From assembly GCA_947632315.1 (NCBI GenBank), contig CANROV010000093.1:1-7576 (forward strand): a DNA stretch of 7,576 bases, in the 5' to 3' direction. The notes below the pieces were generated by a model. The model had not been told where the DNA came from. It saw only the letters and a list, made by a program, of their open reading frames with translations, and did not search any database. The position numbers and the translations under genes were made by a program. This document shows positions 1 through 6,168 of the stretch, in pieces; the stretch's first letter is position 1; every line of letters starts with the position of its first letter. The stretch is from Candidatus Gastranaerophilales bacterium. Its GTDB lineage: Bacteria > Cyanobacteriota > Vampirovibrionia > Gastranaerophilales > Gastranaerophilaceae.

Positions 1-759
1 AACTGCATGATCACCCGAGAGATTAGAAACACTAATATTAGCTATACGGCAAGTAGAACGCCAATCTCTAACCGAAAGACCAACATCCATTTTGTAATGG
101 TCTTGATAAACTTTTCTTTTACCGCCTGCAGAGCTTGTTTCTGTCAGGATACCGTCATCTTTATGCTGAACACCTGCCATTGAACCTTGAGGATATAACA
201 AAGACGTATGCAAGTCACCCCAAGTTACAAACCAAACAGAAGTATTATCAGTAGATTTACCGCCTGCGTCAATAATATTAGAACCTATTTTTTTATCATC
301 CGAAGATTTTTTTGAATATCTGGCGGTTAAACCGTCGAAGGCTGCAGCATTTTCTTTAATACTGCCATAGAAAATAGTTTCTTGAAGTTTTTGATTCATA
401 GCTTCAATAAAAGCCGAAGATTCAGACAATCTAAAAGCCTTAGGGTTTTCAGATTTATCGACTAAATCGACATCAACGATAGAATATGTTTCCAACATAC
501 CCGTAACATCTTTAACTTGTTCCGTAGTAGATTTAGAAGTAGGTACATAACCATAAAGTTTTCTGAATACAGCGGAAGGCAGTCCTGTTCTTATAGTAGT
601 AATATGATTAGAGCCGTCATTACATTGAAGAGCATTAGCATCAGCTAAAAGTTCATTAGTTTCGGACATCATTTCAATAATTTCAGCGGCAATTTTACCG
701 TTTTCGGTTCTTTTAAACCTGTCAGCAAGTGTTAAATAGCCTGCACCAAGTGTTGCCAT
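1..759 (-). CDS. Phage major capsid protein, partial (N-terminal 253 residues; 3' end beyond window)
   Basis: The frame is open from the ATG at 759 to the left edge with no stop, giving 253 residues, so the C-terminus is missing. It should encode the shell subunit of the phage head. I recognise it from memory as the capsid type that follows portal and scaffold genes in podovirus-like phages. Landmarks are RTGLPS (57-62) followed by a Lys-Ser-Thr-Thr stretch (75-79), RLSES and FIEAMNQ (110-123), TIFYG (128-132), FDGLTARYS (141-149), DAGG and TDNTSVW (164-176), YQDHY (218-222), VRDWR (230-234) and RIANI (238-242). The start is supported by a GAAAGGA ribosome site seven bases upstream (767-773). 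It follows the scaffold-like gene in the same direction after 91 bp, as expected for a capsid operon. No frameshift is seen. Identity is by remembered family pattern, not a search. Confidence 0.88.
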   Translation of the reverse strand, partial: MATLGAGYLTLADRFKRTENGKIAAEIIEMMSETNELLADANALQCNDGSNHITTIRTGLPSAVFRKLYGYVPTSKSTTEQVKDVTGMLETYSIVDVDLVDKSENPKAFRLSESSAFIEAMNQKLQETIFYGSIKENAAAFDGLTARYSKKSSDDKKIGSNIIDAGGKSTDNTSVWFVTWGDLHTSLLYPQGSMAGVQHKDDGILTETSSAGGKRKVYQDHYKMDVGLSVRDWRSTCRIANISVSNLSGDHAV

Positions 760-850
760 AGTTTTTTCCTTTCTTTCATCAACAATAACAAAGTATAAAT
801 TTATCTCCCGAAAATAAAGAAAGAATATTCATTACAAGGGATAAAGAGAT
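760..850 (-). promoter_or_regulatory. Leader between scaffold and capsid genes, with capsid ribosome binding site
   Basis: This 91-bp gap is the widest in the head operon apart from the one after terL. It holds a clear Shine-Dalgarno site (GAAAGGA, 767-773) for the capsid gene. On the transcribed strand a pyrimidine run from 825-816 could pair with the purine run around this site (776-767), ten pairs with one G-U and a loop of about 39 bases, which might partly hide the ribosome site. The pairing is AT-rich and could be chance. No convincing promoter hexamer pair or terminator is visible. Confidence 0.4.
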
Positions 851-1456
851 TTAAGCCATAGTAGGGAAAAGAATATCTTCTCTGGATTCTTTAGGGAGGA
901 TAGCTTGATTCATCGGATAAACGGAATCGTTTTGCATTTTTTTACCGATGTTATAGAACATTCTAATAATTTGAGGATGACAATTAAGCCCTGATTCAGC
1001 AAGAAGCTGTTGAACATCATTGTCAGCGAATTCCGAATAAGCGATGTTAGCAGTAGCAATAGTTTTACCCAAATTATTACCGCCGAGTTCTCTGTCTGAA
1101 GTGAGCAATTGTTGATAATTATCAATTTTTTGTCTGTTTTGTTCAGCTTTAGCTGCCGAGTAATTGTTACTCATAAGCTGTGTAAGCTTCACTGCTAAAG
1201 ACATAAGTTCATTTGCACCTTTTTGAGAGAGATTATATCGACCTGCGAGATCATTAAACTCATTCAAAAGATTTTGGTCATAGCAATAATTTTCAGGTAA
1301 TTGAACTTGGGAATAATCATATTTATCGGGTTTTCCGAAGTAACCTTCATCTTGATTAATTAAAGAATTATCATTAACAGACTCAGAAGTCTGATAAGCA
1401 TTTTGTCCCAAAGGGGCAGGTAAAACATTTTGTTCAATCATTTGATCATCTAACAT
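851..1456 (-). CDS. Scaffold-like phage capsid assembly protein
   Basis: This 201-residue protein sits between portal and major capsid genes, the usual position of a scaffold or assembly protease. The N-terminal 45 residues are Asn/Gln-rich and look disordered. A YDYSQVQLPE segment (46-55) starts the conserved part and is followed by a long helical, charged region (60-115). Then come DRELGG (121-126) and ESGLNCHP (154-161), leading into IIRMFYNIGK (163-172). I recognise this layout (Tyr-Asp plus Leu-Pro, helical core, an acidic-Gly-Gly turn, then Gly-Leu-x-x-His-Pro and a Gly-Lys helix) from phage proteins annotated as scaffold or capsid assembly proteins. No Ser-His-Asp protease signature is evident. 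The ATG is set by a strong AAAGGAG site (1461-1469 region) six bases upstream. It lies 14 bp after the portal gene, so the two are probably co-transcribed. Confidence 0.72.
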   Translation of the reverse strand: MLDDQMIEQNVLPAPLGQNAYQTSESVNDNSLINQDEGYFGKPDKYDYSQVQLPENYCYDQNLLNEFNDLAGRYNLSQKGANELMSLAVKLTQLMSNNYSAAKAEQNRQKIDNYQQLLTSDRELGGNNLGKTIATANIAYSEFADNDVQQLLAESGLNCHPQIIRMFYNIGKKMQNDSVYPMNQAILPKESREDILFPTMA

Positions 1457-1470
1457 AGAAATCTCCTTTA

Positions 1471-3123
1471 TTAAGTTAAACCGAGTCTTGCCATTAAATC
1501 ACTGCCATAAGAGTCAGTGCCGGCAATATTTTTAATAATTTCAGAACCAGTTTTAAGTTGTTGAATTTGTTGTTTTTGATTTTCTTGTTCTTCAAGTTTT
1601 TGTTTATTTTTTTCCACATCACGAGTAGGAACAAGTTGTTCAGGGGAAATATTAACGAAATCAGCATAGTCATCAATAATTTTATTGGCATTAAGTTTCA
1701 TTCTTAAGGAAGGGTCAAGTGCTTGTGCAAGATTAATAGTAAAAGTAGTGAAGCGTTCCATCGCGGATATTTTAACAGCTTTTTGTGCTTGAGCGAGAGT
1801 AGAAACGAATTCAATATCCATATTTGCACCAATAATATCACTAGGGGGTTCGGGCAAAATATTAAGACTAATACACTCTTTAAATACCCAATTAATAATT
1901 TGATTGAGTCCGTTATGAACCTGCTGCAAGAGTGGAGAGAGGAGAACCATTTTTTCTTCTTTAAGTTCGTTAACCTCCGTAGCAGTTCTTGAGCGTTCAG
2001 AAGTATTCAAAATCATAGCGAATAAATCATTATAGAAAATTTCTTTAATTGATTCTTTAAGTTTTTCAATAATGGAATCAACTTCCAAAACTCTTGGATT
2101 AACCTCATAAATAGGGGAAAGACCTCTGCCGTTTTCATCTTCTTCAATAAAAGCAGCAGGTGCGTCAATCATTTTTTTATTTTTCAAGCTTGCAGGGCCT
2201 TTATAAGTAGGGCTAATCATTTTTTTAATAGCTTTACCTTCATCGACAACCATGCTCATTAATTGTTTAACATCAGGTAGAGCGTTAATACCGGGGCAAT
2301 CGGAGGGATAAACATCTTCACCGTTAACTTCAGCTTCAAATACGGCATATGGAAACTTATCGAAACCGCTTTTTGAGAGGAATTTATCCTCTTTAGAAGC
2401 ATATTCATAATAAACGGAAATAAATTTTTTATCACCTGCCCAAACAGAGCCGGGGAAGTAATTTTTATTAGGTTCAACGAAATGGACTATTTCAAACAAT
2501 TCTTCAAATCTATTAGCGTGAATAGCATTAAGAACATCATTAGAGACATTATCCTCCCCGAATTTATCATAAATATTCTTAGCTGTATCCATATAGACTC
2601 TGCAAATTGTATCAATATCACCCTTATCATTTTTAGCAATTCTATAAGAACCAACAGGTAAAAGCTGGCAACGCAGGATTGAATTTTCATCACTTAAAAG
2701 TGCAATAACCGAGATACCAAAAACTCCCAATTGTTTATAAACGGAAGGCAGAATTCTATAGAGATTAGAAGAATTAAAAATATCTCTAAAAATATTTTCA
2801 ACGTCGCCGCACCATTTTTTAGTTTCATAATTTTCGACATGCGAATAATTTCTTATTCTAACTTTAAACCAGTTAGTAGCAGGGCTGGTAGCGCCTGACA
2901 TCATGCCTGAAGAGAAGTTACGAACGGCAATTAAAGGAGTAGAGTCTTTAATTTTTTTATTTTTAAGCGGGGTTTTATTAACAGAGCGAGCGAGGAATTT
3001 AACAGAGCGAGGCAAAAAGAAGTCAGCCAAGTCTTGCCAATCAGGTTTTAAAGCATTATAAGCGATTTCAAGTTCCATTTTACGTGAATTGAAATAAAAT
3101 TTAGAATATTTATGTTGTTTCAT
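1471..3123 (-). CDS. Phage portal / head-to-tail connecting protein (podovirus type)
   Basis: This 550-residue protein should form the dodecameric ring at the capsid vertex through which DNA enters and leaves and to which the terminase docks. It fits the head-to-tail connector family of short-tailed phages. The N-terminus has a helical segment with WQDLADFFLPR (29-39), then the hallmark SGMMSGATSP plus NWF (72-86), LPSVYKQLGVFG (125-136), a Tyr-Pro...NALPDVKQL stretch (272-288), and SRTATEVNEL with EEK (378-391), the Thr-Ala-Thr-Glu-Val helix typical of the family. The C-terminal 505-526 is Lys/Gln/Glu-rich and probably coiled. Length is within the usual range. The start has an AGGGGAA ribosome site (3128-3134) that overlaps the end of the preceding small gene, whose stop lies one base before this start, suggesting translational coupling. 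Confidence 0.92.
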   Translation of the reverse strand: MKQHKYSKFYFNSRKMELEIAYNALKPDWQDLADFFLPRSVKFLARSVNKTPLKNKKIKDSTPLIAVRNFSSGMMSGATSPATNWFKVRIRNYSHVENYETKKWCGDVENIFRDIFNSSNLYRILPSVYKQLGVFGISVIALLSDENSILRCQLLPVGSYRIAKNDKGDIDTICRVYMDTAKNIYDKFGEDNVSNDVLNAIHANRFEELFEIVHFVEPNKNYFPGSVWAGDKKFISVYYEYASKEDKFLSKSGFDKFPYAVFEAEVNGEDVYPSDCPGINALPDVKQLMSMVVDEGKAIKKMISPTYKGPASLKNKKMIDAPAAFIEEDENGRGLSPIYEVNPRVLEVDSIIEKLKESIKEIFYNDLFAMILNTSERSRTATEVNELKEEKMVLLSPLLQQVHNGLNQIINWVFKECISLNILPEPPSDIIGANMDIEFVSTLAQAQKAVKISAMERFTTFTINLAQALDPSLRMKLNANKIIDDYADFVNISPEQLVPTRDVEKNKQKLEEQENQKQQIQQLKTGSEIIKNIAGTDSYGSDLMARLGLT

Positions 3124-3124
3124 A

Positions 3125-3328
3125 CTATTCCCCTAATAATTTTTTCTTAGAAGAAGTAATTTCATCCTCAAGTCCGGTAGTAGAAGTTTTAATATTTTCA
3201 GAGACGGGAGTTTTAGCGCCGGTTCTGTTGGAGGCAGTAGCCTTTTGAGAAGCGGCATCTGCTCTGGTAGGAGTTTTAATCACTTCGGTATTTTGTGGAA
3301 TAGAAAATATTTTTGGCGTAGAACACAT
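3125..3328 (-). CDS. Small phage protein between terminase and portal (67 aa)
   Basis: This short, polar, probably disordered protein has no membrane segment. It begins Met-Cys, carries TPTRADA (19-25) and ends KKKLLGE. I recognise the pattern (Met-Cys start, Pro-Thr-Arg-Ala-Asp-Ala, a Ser/Thr/Gly-rich middle, Lys-Lys-x-Leu-Leu-Gly end) from small uncharacterised proteins found just before portal genes in many phages, so the gene is credible despite its size. Its role is unknown; a minor virion component is possible. Met-Cys resembles a lipoprotein start, but there is no signal peptide. A GAAAGGA ribosome site (3338-3344) lies nine bases upstream. The stop is TAG, one base before the portal ATG. 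It is the first gene after the inverted repeat and gap that follow terL. Confidence 0.72.
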   Translation of the reverse strand: MCSTPKIFSIPQNTEVIKTPTRADAASQKATASNRTGAKTPVSENIKTSTTGLEDEITSSKKKLLGE

Positions 3329-3430
3329 AATATAATTTCCTTTCTAATTAATAAGCGGTGAAGAAAAATACATTATTATGTAATACAAAAACAATATTAC
3401 ATAATAATGTAATGATATGGATAGTATATA
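3329..3430 (-). promoter_or_regulatory. Gap separating packaging genes from portal-capsid genes
   Basis: This 102-bp AT-rich gap is the only sizeable break between the terminase genes and the portal side of the cluster. It contains the inverted repeat at 3367-3413 and the ribosome site of the 67-residue gene. I see no convincing -35/-10 pair; the region is so AT-rich that weak -10-like hexamers are uninformative. A regulatory role is inferred from the gap and the dyad. Confidence 0.35.
3367..3413. repeat. Perfect 17-bp inverted repeat with nested dyads (terminator or operator candidate)
   Basis: Positions 3369-3385 are exactly complementary to 3395-3411, with a nine-base loop (3386-3394). 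Each arm is itself a near-palindrome: the right arm extends to ATTACAT-AATA-ATGTAAT (3396-3413, seven-base half-sites with a four-base spacer), and the left has the same form with one mismatch in the outer half-site (3367-3384). On the minus strand, the coding strand here, the stem is followed by TTTTTCTT (3368-3361), as in an intrinsic terminator, but the stem has only two G-C pairs. It lies between terL and the 67-residue gene. It may terminate or attenuate transcription after the terminase genes, or be a pair of operator sites for a dimeric regulator. Confidence 0.7.
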
Positions 3431-4741
3431 TTAAGAATAGGGGTCAAAATTAGAGTCTAAAATTACGGTATCATCTTTTTCATCAATAAGATAAGAATAG
3501 TAATTAATTGCATAAACAGCCATCATAAGGCTATCAGCGAAGTCAGGACTTTCGCCGTGTTCTGATTTCATTTCTTTTTTAGGCTGAATAAAAATTTGTC
3601 CGTTAGGTTTATAGGATTTTTTAATATATTCCAACTGAGATAAAGTAAAATCAGAAGAAATTTTTAACCATTCGTTATCAATAAAATCTTTTAGAGTAAG
3701 ATAGCCATCAGCACGTTTATTAAGAGCATTAGGTCTGTTAGAAGAGGCGGCGCCGTTAAATTTAATAGTAAGAGGAATAACATTTTTAATACTGACATAA
3801 ATGGAATAACCGAGTCCGTCAGCGTCAAGAATAAGCAAATGAGGTTTCCAAAGAGAAAACAGATTAATAATTTTACCTTTAGTAATATCGGTATCAGGTT
3901 CAGACCAATACTCTTGTTTTTCCAAAGCCCATTGAGAAGAGCTTTTAGCTTGAACCAAGCTGGCGACACATAGGTCACCACCGTTGCCTGCCAAATCAAC
4001 GGACATACATCTTATATTACGATAATTTTCATTAATAAAAGAAATATTTTTAGCCTTATCAAGCTTGATAGCAGAGAACAAAAAGTCACCGGAATTATCA
4101 ACAGGGTTCCCCTCCCAAATATGTTCATAATCAAGAGAATTGCGCTCTTTGCATCTTTTTGCCTCCGCTACCAGCTTTTCAGGACAATGTTTATTATCAT
4201 AGTAATTTATTTTAATATGCAGACAATCATCTCTGGTGATGAACTCAGAATAGACAGGGTCATTACGAAGTAAACGATTCATTGTAAAAATAACAACAGA
4301 GTTTTTCTTTCTGATAGTAGGAATAATAATATCCAAAGTTGATTTAGAAATAGCTTGTGCTTCGTCAATCCAAAGTATATCAATACCTTCAAGACCTTTA
4401 ATATTAACTCTGCCTTGTTCTTTAAAGCCTTTAAAAATAATACTTGAATTACTGCGGTTATGTAATATTTTATTAGATTTAATAGTAAAATTTAAGTTAT
4501 AATCTTTAATCAAATCAAAGAAGATTTTATAAACACTGTCAGAAATAGAAGCTTGAGTTTCACGACCGCAGCAAACCATAACTTTTCTATGTTCAGCGAG
4601 CCAAAGAATAATTCTGGCAATACTTTGAGATTTGCCACCACCCCTTCCGCCTTCAATCAAAAAATAATCATAATTATTAATATTAGTAATAACCTGAATT
4701 AATTTATCAGGGATATTTAAAATTTCAGGTAATTCAATCAT
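3431..4741 (-). CDS. terL: Phage terminase large subunit (packaging ATPase and nuclease)
   Basis: This is the motor that pumps DNA through the portal into the procapsid and cuts the concatemer. Numbering from the ATG at 4741 (436 residues), the ATPase half has a Walker A GGRGGGKS (31-38), Walker B ILWIDE (122-127, with catalytic Glu) and a coupling-type FTMN segment (152-155). The RNase H-like nuclease half has MSVDLAG (Asp 249), ILDADG (Asp 306 and 308) and SPDFADS (Asp 400 and 403), a complete acidic set, so the enzyme looks intact. The style is that of PBSX-type terminases. A GTG three bases further upstream (4742-4744) is a possible alternative start, but the ATG has better spacing from the GGATAGG stretch. 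The start overlaps the end of the preceding gene by eight bases (ATGATTGA), a coupling arrangement. Confidence 0.95.
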   Translation of the reverse strand: MIELPEILNIPDKLIQVITNINNYDYFLIEGGRGGGKSQSIARIILWLAEHRKVMVCCGRETQASISDSVYKIFFDLIKDYNLNFTIKSNKILHNRSNSSIIFKGFKEQGRVNIKGLEGIDILWIDEAQAISKSTLDIIIPTIRKKNSVVIFTMNRLLRNDPVYSEFITRDDCLHIKINYYDNKHCPEKLVAEAKRCKERNSLDYEHIWEGNPVDNSGDFLFSAIKLDKAKNISFINENYRNIRCMSVDLAGNGGDLCVASLVQAKSSSQWALEKQEYWSEPDTDITKGKIINLFSLWKPHLLILDADGLGYSIYVSIKNVIPLTIKFNGAASSNRPNALNKRADGYLTLKDFIDNEWLKISSDFTLSQLEYIKKSYKPNGQIFIQPKKEMKSEHGESPDFADSLMMAVYAINYYSYLIDEKDDTVILDSNFDPYS

Positions 4742-5036
4742 CACGCCTATCCAAAGTTACATCATCACCGAGCTTAACATTTAATTCTTTACCGTCAATA
4801 ATAACGCTACCCATAAGATTAATATTAGAAGCGGAATTATCTTTATCGGAATACAATCCGCACAATTTACCTTTTAACTCTTCCGCTTTAAGGAAAACCG
4901 AGATATCAGGGTTTATTTCATCATCCTTACCTTTTCTGTTCAAAGCCATTTCCTGAACAACCTGCAAATTTTCAAAAGAATCATTTTTAGAATAATTAAA
5001 TTTATCTGGGTTAGATTTTTTTCTTTTTTGAGCCAT
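4734..5036 (-). CDS. terS: Probable terminase small subunit (100 aa)
   Basis: The protein is assigned mainly by position: it lies directly upstream of terL and overlaps it. Small terminases recognise the packaging site on phage DNA and hand it to the large subunit. The N-terminus (1-12) is basic (QKRKKSNPDK), followed by an amphipathic helix (21-33). The segment FLKAEELKGKLCGLYSDK (48-65) resembles the Lys-Ala-x-Glu-Leu-x-Gly-Lys-x-Leu-Gly-Leu/Met-Tyr/Phe helix near the end of many small terminases. After it comes a short beta-like tail (72-90), also common in that family. A clear helix-turn-helix is not visible and the protein is short, so the DNA-binding part is reduced or diverged. The ATG lies two bases after the previous stop with an AGCAGG ribosome site. 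Confidence 0.58.
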   Translation of the reverse strand: MAQKRKKSNPDKFNYSKNDSFENLQVVQEMALNRKGKDDEINPDISVFLKAEELKGKLCGLYSDKDNSASNINLMGSVIIDGKELNVKLGDDVTLDRRDD

Positions 5037-5038
5037 AA

Positions 5039-5413
5039 CTACCTGCTATTTTCGACAATTTTAACCAATTTTTTTTGTCCGTTAAAATCAACGGCATATT
5101 GAAGAACGGAACCGTTTTTACATTCTTTGTTAAGTCCGAAAACGAATCCCGAACGTTCTTTAGTACCATATTTCACATTAATTTCTTTCCAAGTGCCGTT
5201 TTGTAATTCTTGAATAAACTTAGCTGTTTTTTTACGTTTAGGTCTAAAAACTTCATACTTTTGTTTTTTTATATTAAATTGAGTCAAAACAGCTACAAGC
5301 GCCTTACAAACCGGGCATATTGCAATTTCAAGTTTTCTGTCTCTAAAGCGAAAATCAGGAGAAATAAACACGGTTCTAAACGGGCTGTGATAGCCTCCGC
5401 AGCAATAAATCAT
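5039..5413 (-). CDS. Hypothetical protein with zinc-ribbon-like cysteine pairs (124 aa)
   Basis: I do not recognise this protein. It has an N-terminal CCGG motif (Cys 4 and 5) and a CPVC pair (Cys 33 and 36), which together could bind a metal as in a zinc ribbon. An Arg/Lys-rich part follows (48-66), then a beta-rich C-terminal half with FVFGLNKECKNG (90-101) and YAVDFNGQKKLVKIV (106-120). It is the first gene of the phage-like operon, two bases ahead of the probable terS and 170 bp from rlmH. That suggests a role in DNA recognition or late gene control, but this is inference from position only. The start is firm: AGAGGGAG (5423-5430) sits nine bases upstream. The stop is TAG. No membrane segment or signal peptide is seen. 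Confidence 0.7.
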   Translation of the reverse strand: MIYCCGGYHSPFRTVFISPDFRFRDRKLEIAICPVCKALVAVLTQFNIKKQKYEVFRPKRKKTAKFIQELQNGTWKEINVKYGTKERSGFVFGLNKECKNGSVLQYAVDFNGQKKLVKIVENSR

Positions 5414-5583
5414 AACAACATACTCCCTCTTGACTTAGCGGATACAGTCACCGTTTCGATATAATCTACTCAAGTCTTAATCCAAATCTCATTATTATAA
5501 TAACACACAATATTTCATATCGATATATCTTATAGAACTATTTTTACAATTCTTAACATTTATATTGAATAGAAATAAACGGG
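5414..5583. promoter_or_regulatory. Phage-chromosome junction region between rlmH and the first phage-side gene
   Basis: This 170-bp AT-rich stretch separates the 3' end of rlmH from the phage operon, which runs in the same direction. It holds the strong ribosome site for the 124-residue protein (5423-5430), a 12-bp palindrome (TTATTATAATAA, 5492-5503) and a 10-bp palindrome (ATATCGATAT, 5517-5526). A weak minus-strand promoter could be TTGTAA (5549-5544), a 16-base spacer and TATATC (5527-5522). No GC-rich stem with a T run is seen after rlmH, so read-through from rlmH is possible. If an attachment site exists, it should lie here or in the last codons of rlmH. Promoter calls in such AT-rich DNA are unreliable. 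Confidence 0.3.
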
Positions 5584-6054
5584 TTAACGGTGATAAGGTT
5601 CGTTAGCATTAATTTTAAAGGCTCTGTATATTTGTTCTATAAGGAGCAATCTAATTAACTGATGAGTAAAAGTCATTTTAGAGAAACTGAGTTTAAAATC
5701 AGCCAAAGCAGATACAGAGATATCAAGGCCGTTAGGGCCTCCTATAATAAAAATAATTTCATTAAAACCATCATAAGCAATATTTTTAATTTTACAGGCG
5801 AAATCGGGTGAAGAAAGTGATTTACCGTTAATTTCGAGAGTAATAACATAAGAATTTTTTTTAATAAAAGGAATAATTTTTTGAGCTTCGGAAATTTTAT
5901 ATTTATCAGAGAGTGAATCGTCGAGAATAGGTTCAGAGGGAATTTCGACAACAGAGAATGAGCAAAATGGTGCTAATCGTTTAATATAATCATTTAAAGC
6001 ATCTTTAAGATACTTTTCTTTAATTTTACCGATTGCAATAATTTTAATATTCAT
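5584..6054 (-). CDS. rlmH: 23S rRNA (pseudouridine(1915)-N(3))-methyltransferase RlmH
   Basis: RlmH uses S-adenosylmethionine to methylate pseudouridine 1915 in helix 69 of 23S rRNA, at the subunit interface of assembled ribosomes. The 156 residues match the usual family length. The start MNIKIIAIGKIKEKYL is typical. LEINGK (73-78) corresponds to the conserved Leu-Asp-x-x-Gly-Lys loop, FIIGGPNG (102-109) is the glycine-rich SAM-binding loop of the SPOUT knot, and LSFSKMTFTHQLIRLLLIEQ with IYRAFKI (122-147) and the terminal NEPYHR form the conserved C-terminal knot and catalytic edge. The gene is complete. Its 3' end, coding for the Pro-Tyr-His tail, faces the phage genes. No Shine-Dalgarno site precedes the ATG, and a promoter lies unusually close to it. 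A single-copy housekeeping gene in most bacteria, it marks chromosomal sequence here. Confidence 0.97.
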   Translation of the reverse strand: MNIKIIAIGKIKEKYLKDALNDYIKRLAPFCSFSVVEIPSEPILDDSLSDKYKISEAQKIIPFIKKNSYVITLEINGKSLSSPDFACKIKNIAYDGFNEIIFIIGGPNGLDISVSALADFKLSFSKMTFTHQLIRLLLIEQIYRAFKINANEPYHR

Positions 6055-6168
6055 AAAAGTAATTATAAAAATTAGATTGAGATAAGTAAATAGTTATTTA
6101 CGAATTATTCAAAAGAGGAAGAGTTTAATATAGAATTTACATGTACAAAAAGGAATTCGGAGAAAAAT
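6055..6168. promoter_or_regulatory. Divergent intergenic region between rlmH and the oxidoreductase gene
   Basis: This 114-bp region must hold promoters for both directions. The rlmH side has the TTTACT/TATAAT pair described separately. On the plus side, the oxidoreductase has a GGAG ribosome site (6159-6162) six bases before its ATG. The best plus-strand promoter I can find is TTCAAA (6108-6113), a 15-base spacer and TATAGA (6129-6134), which is weak. No operator-like repeat is evident. Confidence 0.4.
6062..6090 (-). promoter_or_regulatory. Candidate rlmH promoter, possibly giving a leaderless mRNA
   Basis: On the minus strand there is TTTACT (6090-6085), a 17-base spacer and a consensus TATAAT (6067-6062), which matches a sigma-70/SigA promoter well at the -10 box and four of six at the -35. 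Only seven bases lie between the -10 box and the rlmH ATG, so transcription would begin at or next to the start codon. The absence of a ribosome binding site upstream of rlmH fits a leaderless message. In AT-rich DNA chance -10 boxes are common, so this is moderate evidence. Confidence 0.5.

Noticed and set aside
767..825. Pairing between a pyrimidine run and the capsid ribosome site, considered as a translational switch
   Set aside because: The stem is nearly all A-U with a loop of about 39 bases. Simple purine and pyrimidine runs pair easily by chance.
1723..1992. 89-residue plus-strand open frame inside the portal gene
   Set aside because: Antisense shadow of a well-recognised portal, with no recognisable domain.
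1..5413. Alternative genetic code, as in some gut phages
   Set aside because: TAG ends the 67- and 124-residue genes and TGA ends the probable terS at sensible lengths, with Trp encoded by TGG. The standard code fits.
5210..5464. 84-residue plus-strand open frame
   Set aside because: It lies antisense to the 124-residue protein gene, which has a better ribosome site and fits the operon. The product shows only low-complexity Phe/Lys/Ser sequence.
5430..5465. TTGACT and TATAAT on the plus strand, resembling a strong promoter
   Set aside because: The spacer is 24 bases, too long for a sigma-70-type promoter, and it would point into the 3' end of rlmH in antisense.
5448..5593. Eight-base inverted repeat: TCACCGTT (5448-5455) and AACGGTGA (5586-5593) at the rlmH 3' end, considered as an attachment core
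   Set aside because: Integration leaves direct repeats, not inverted ones. Eight bases do not extend on either side, so chance is likely.
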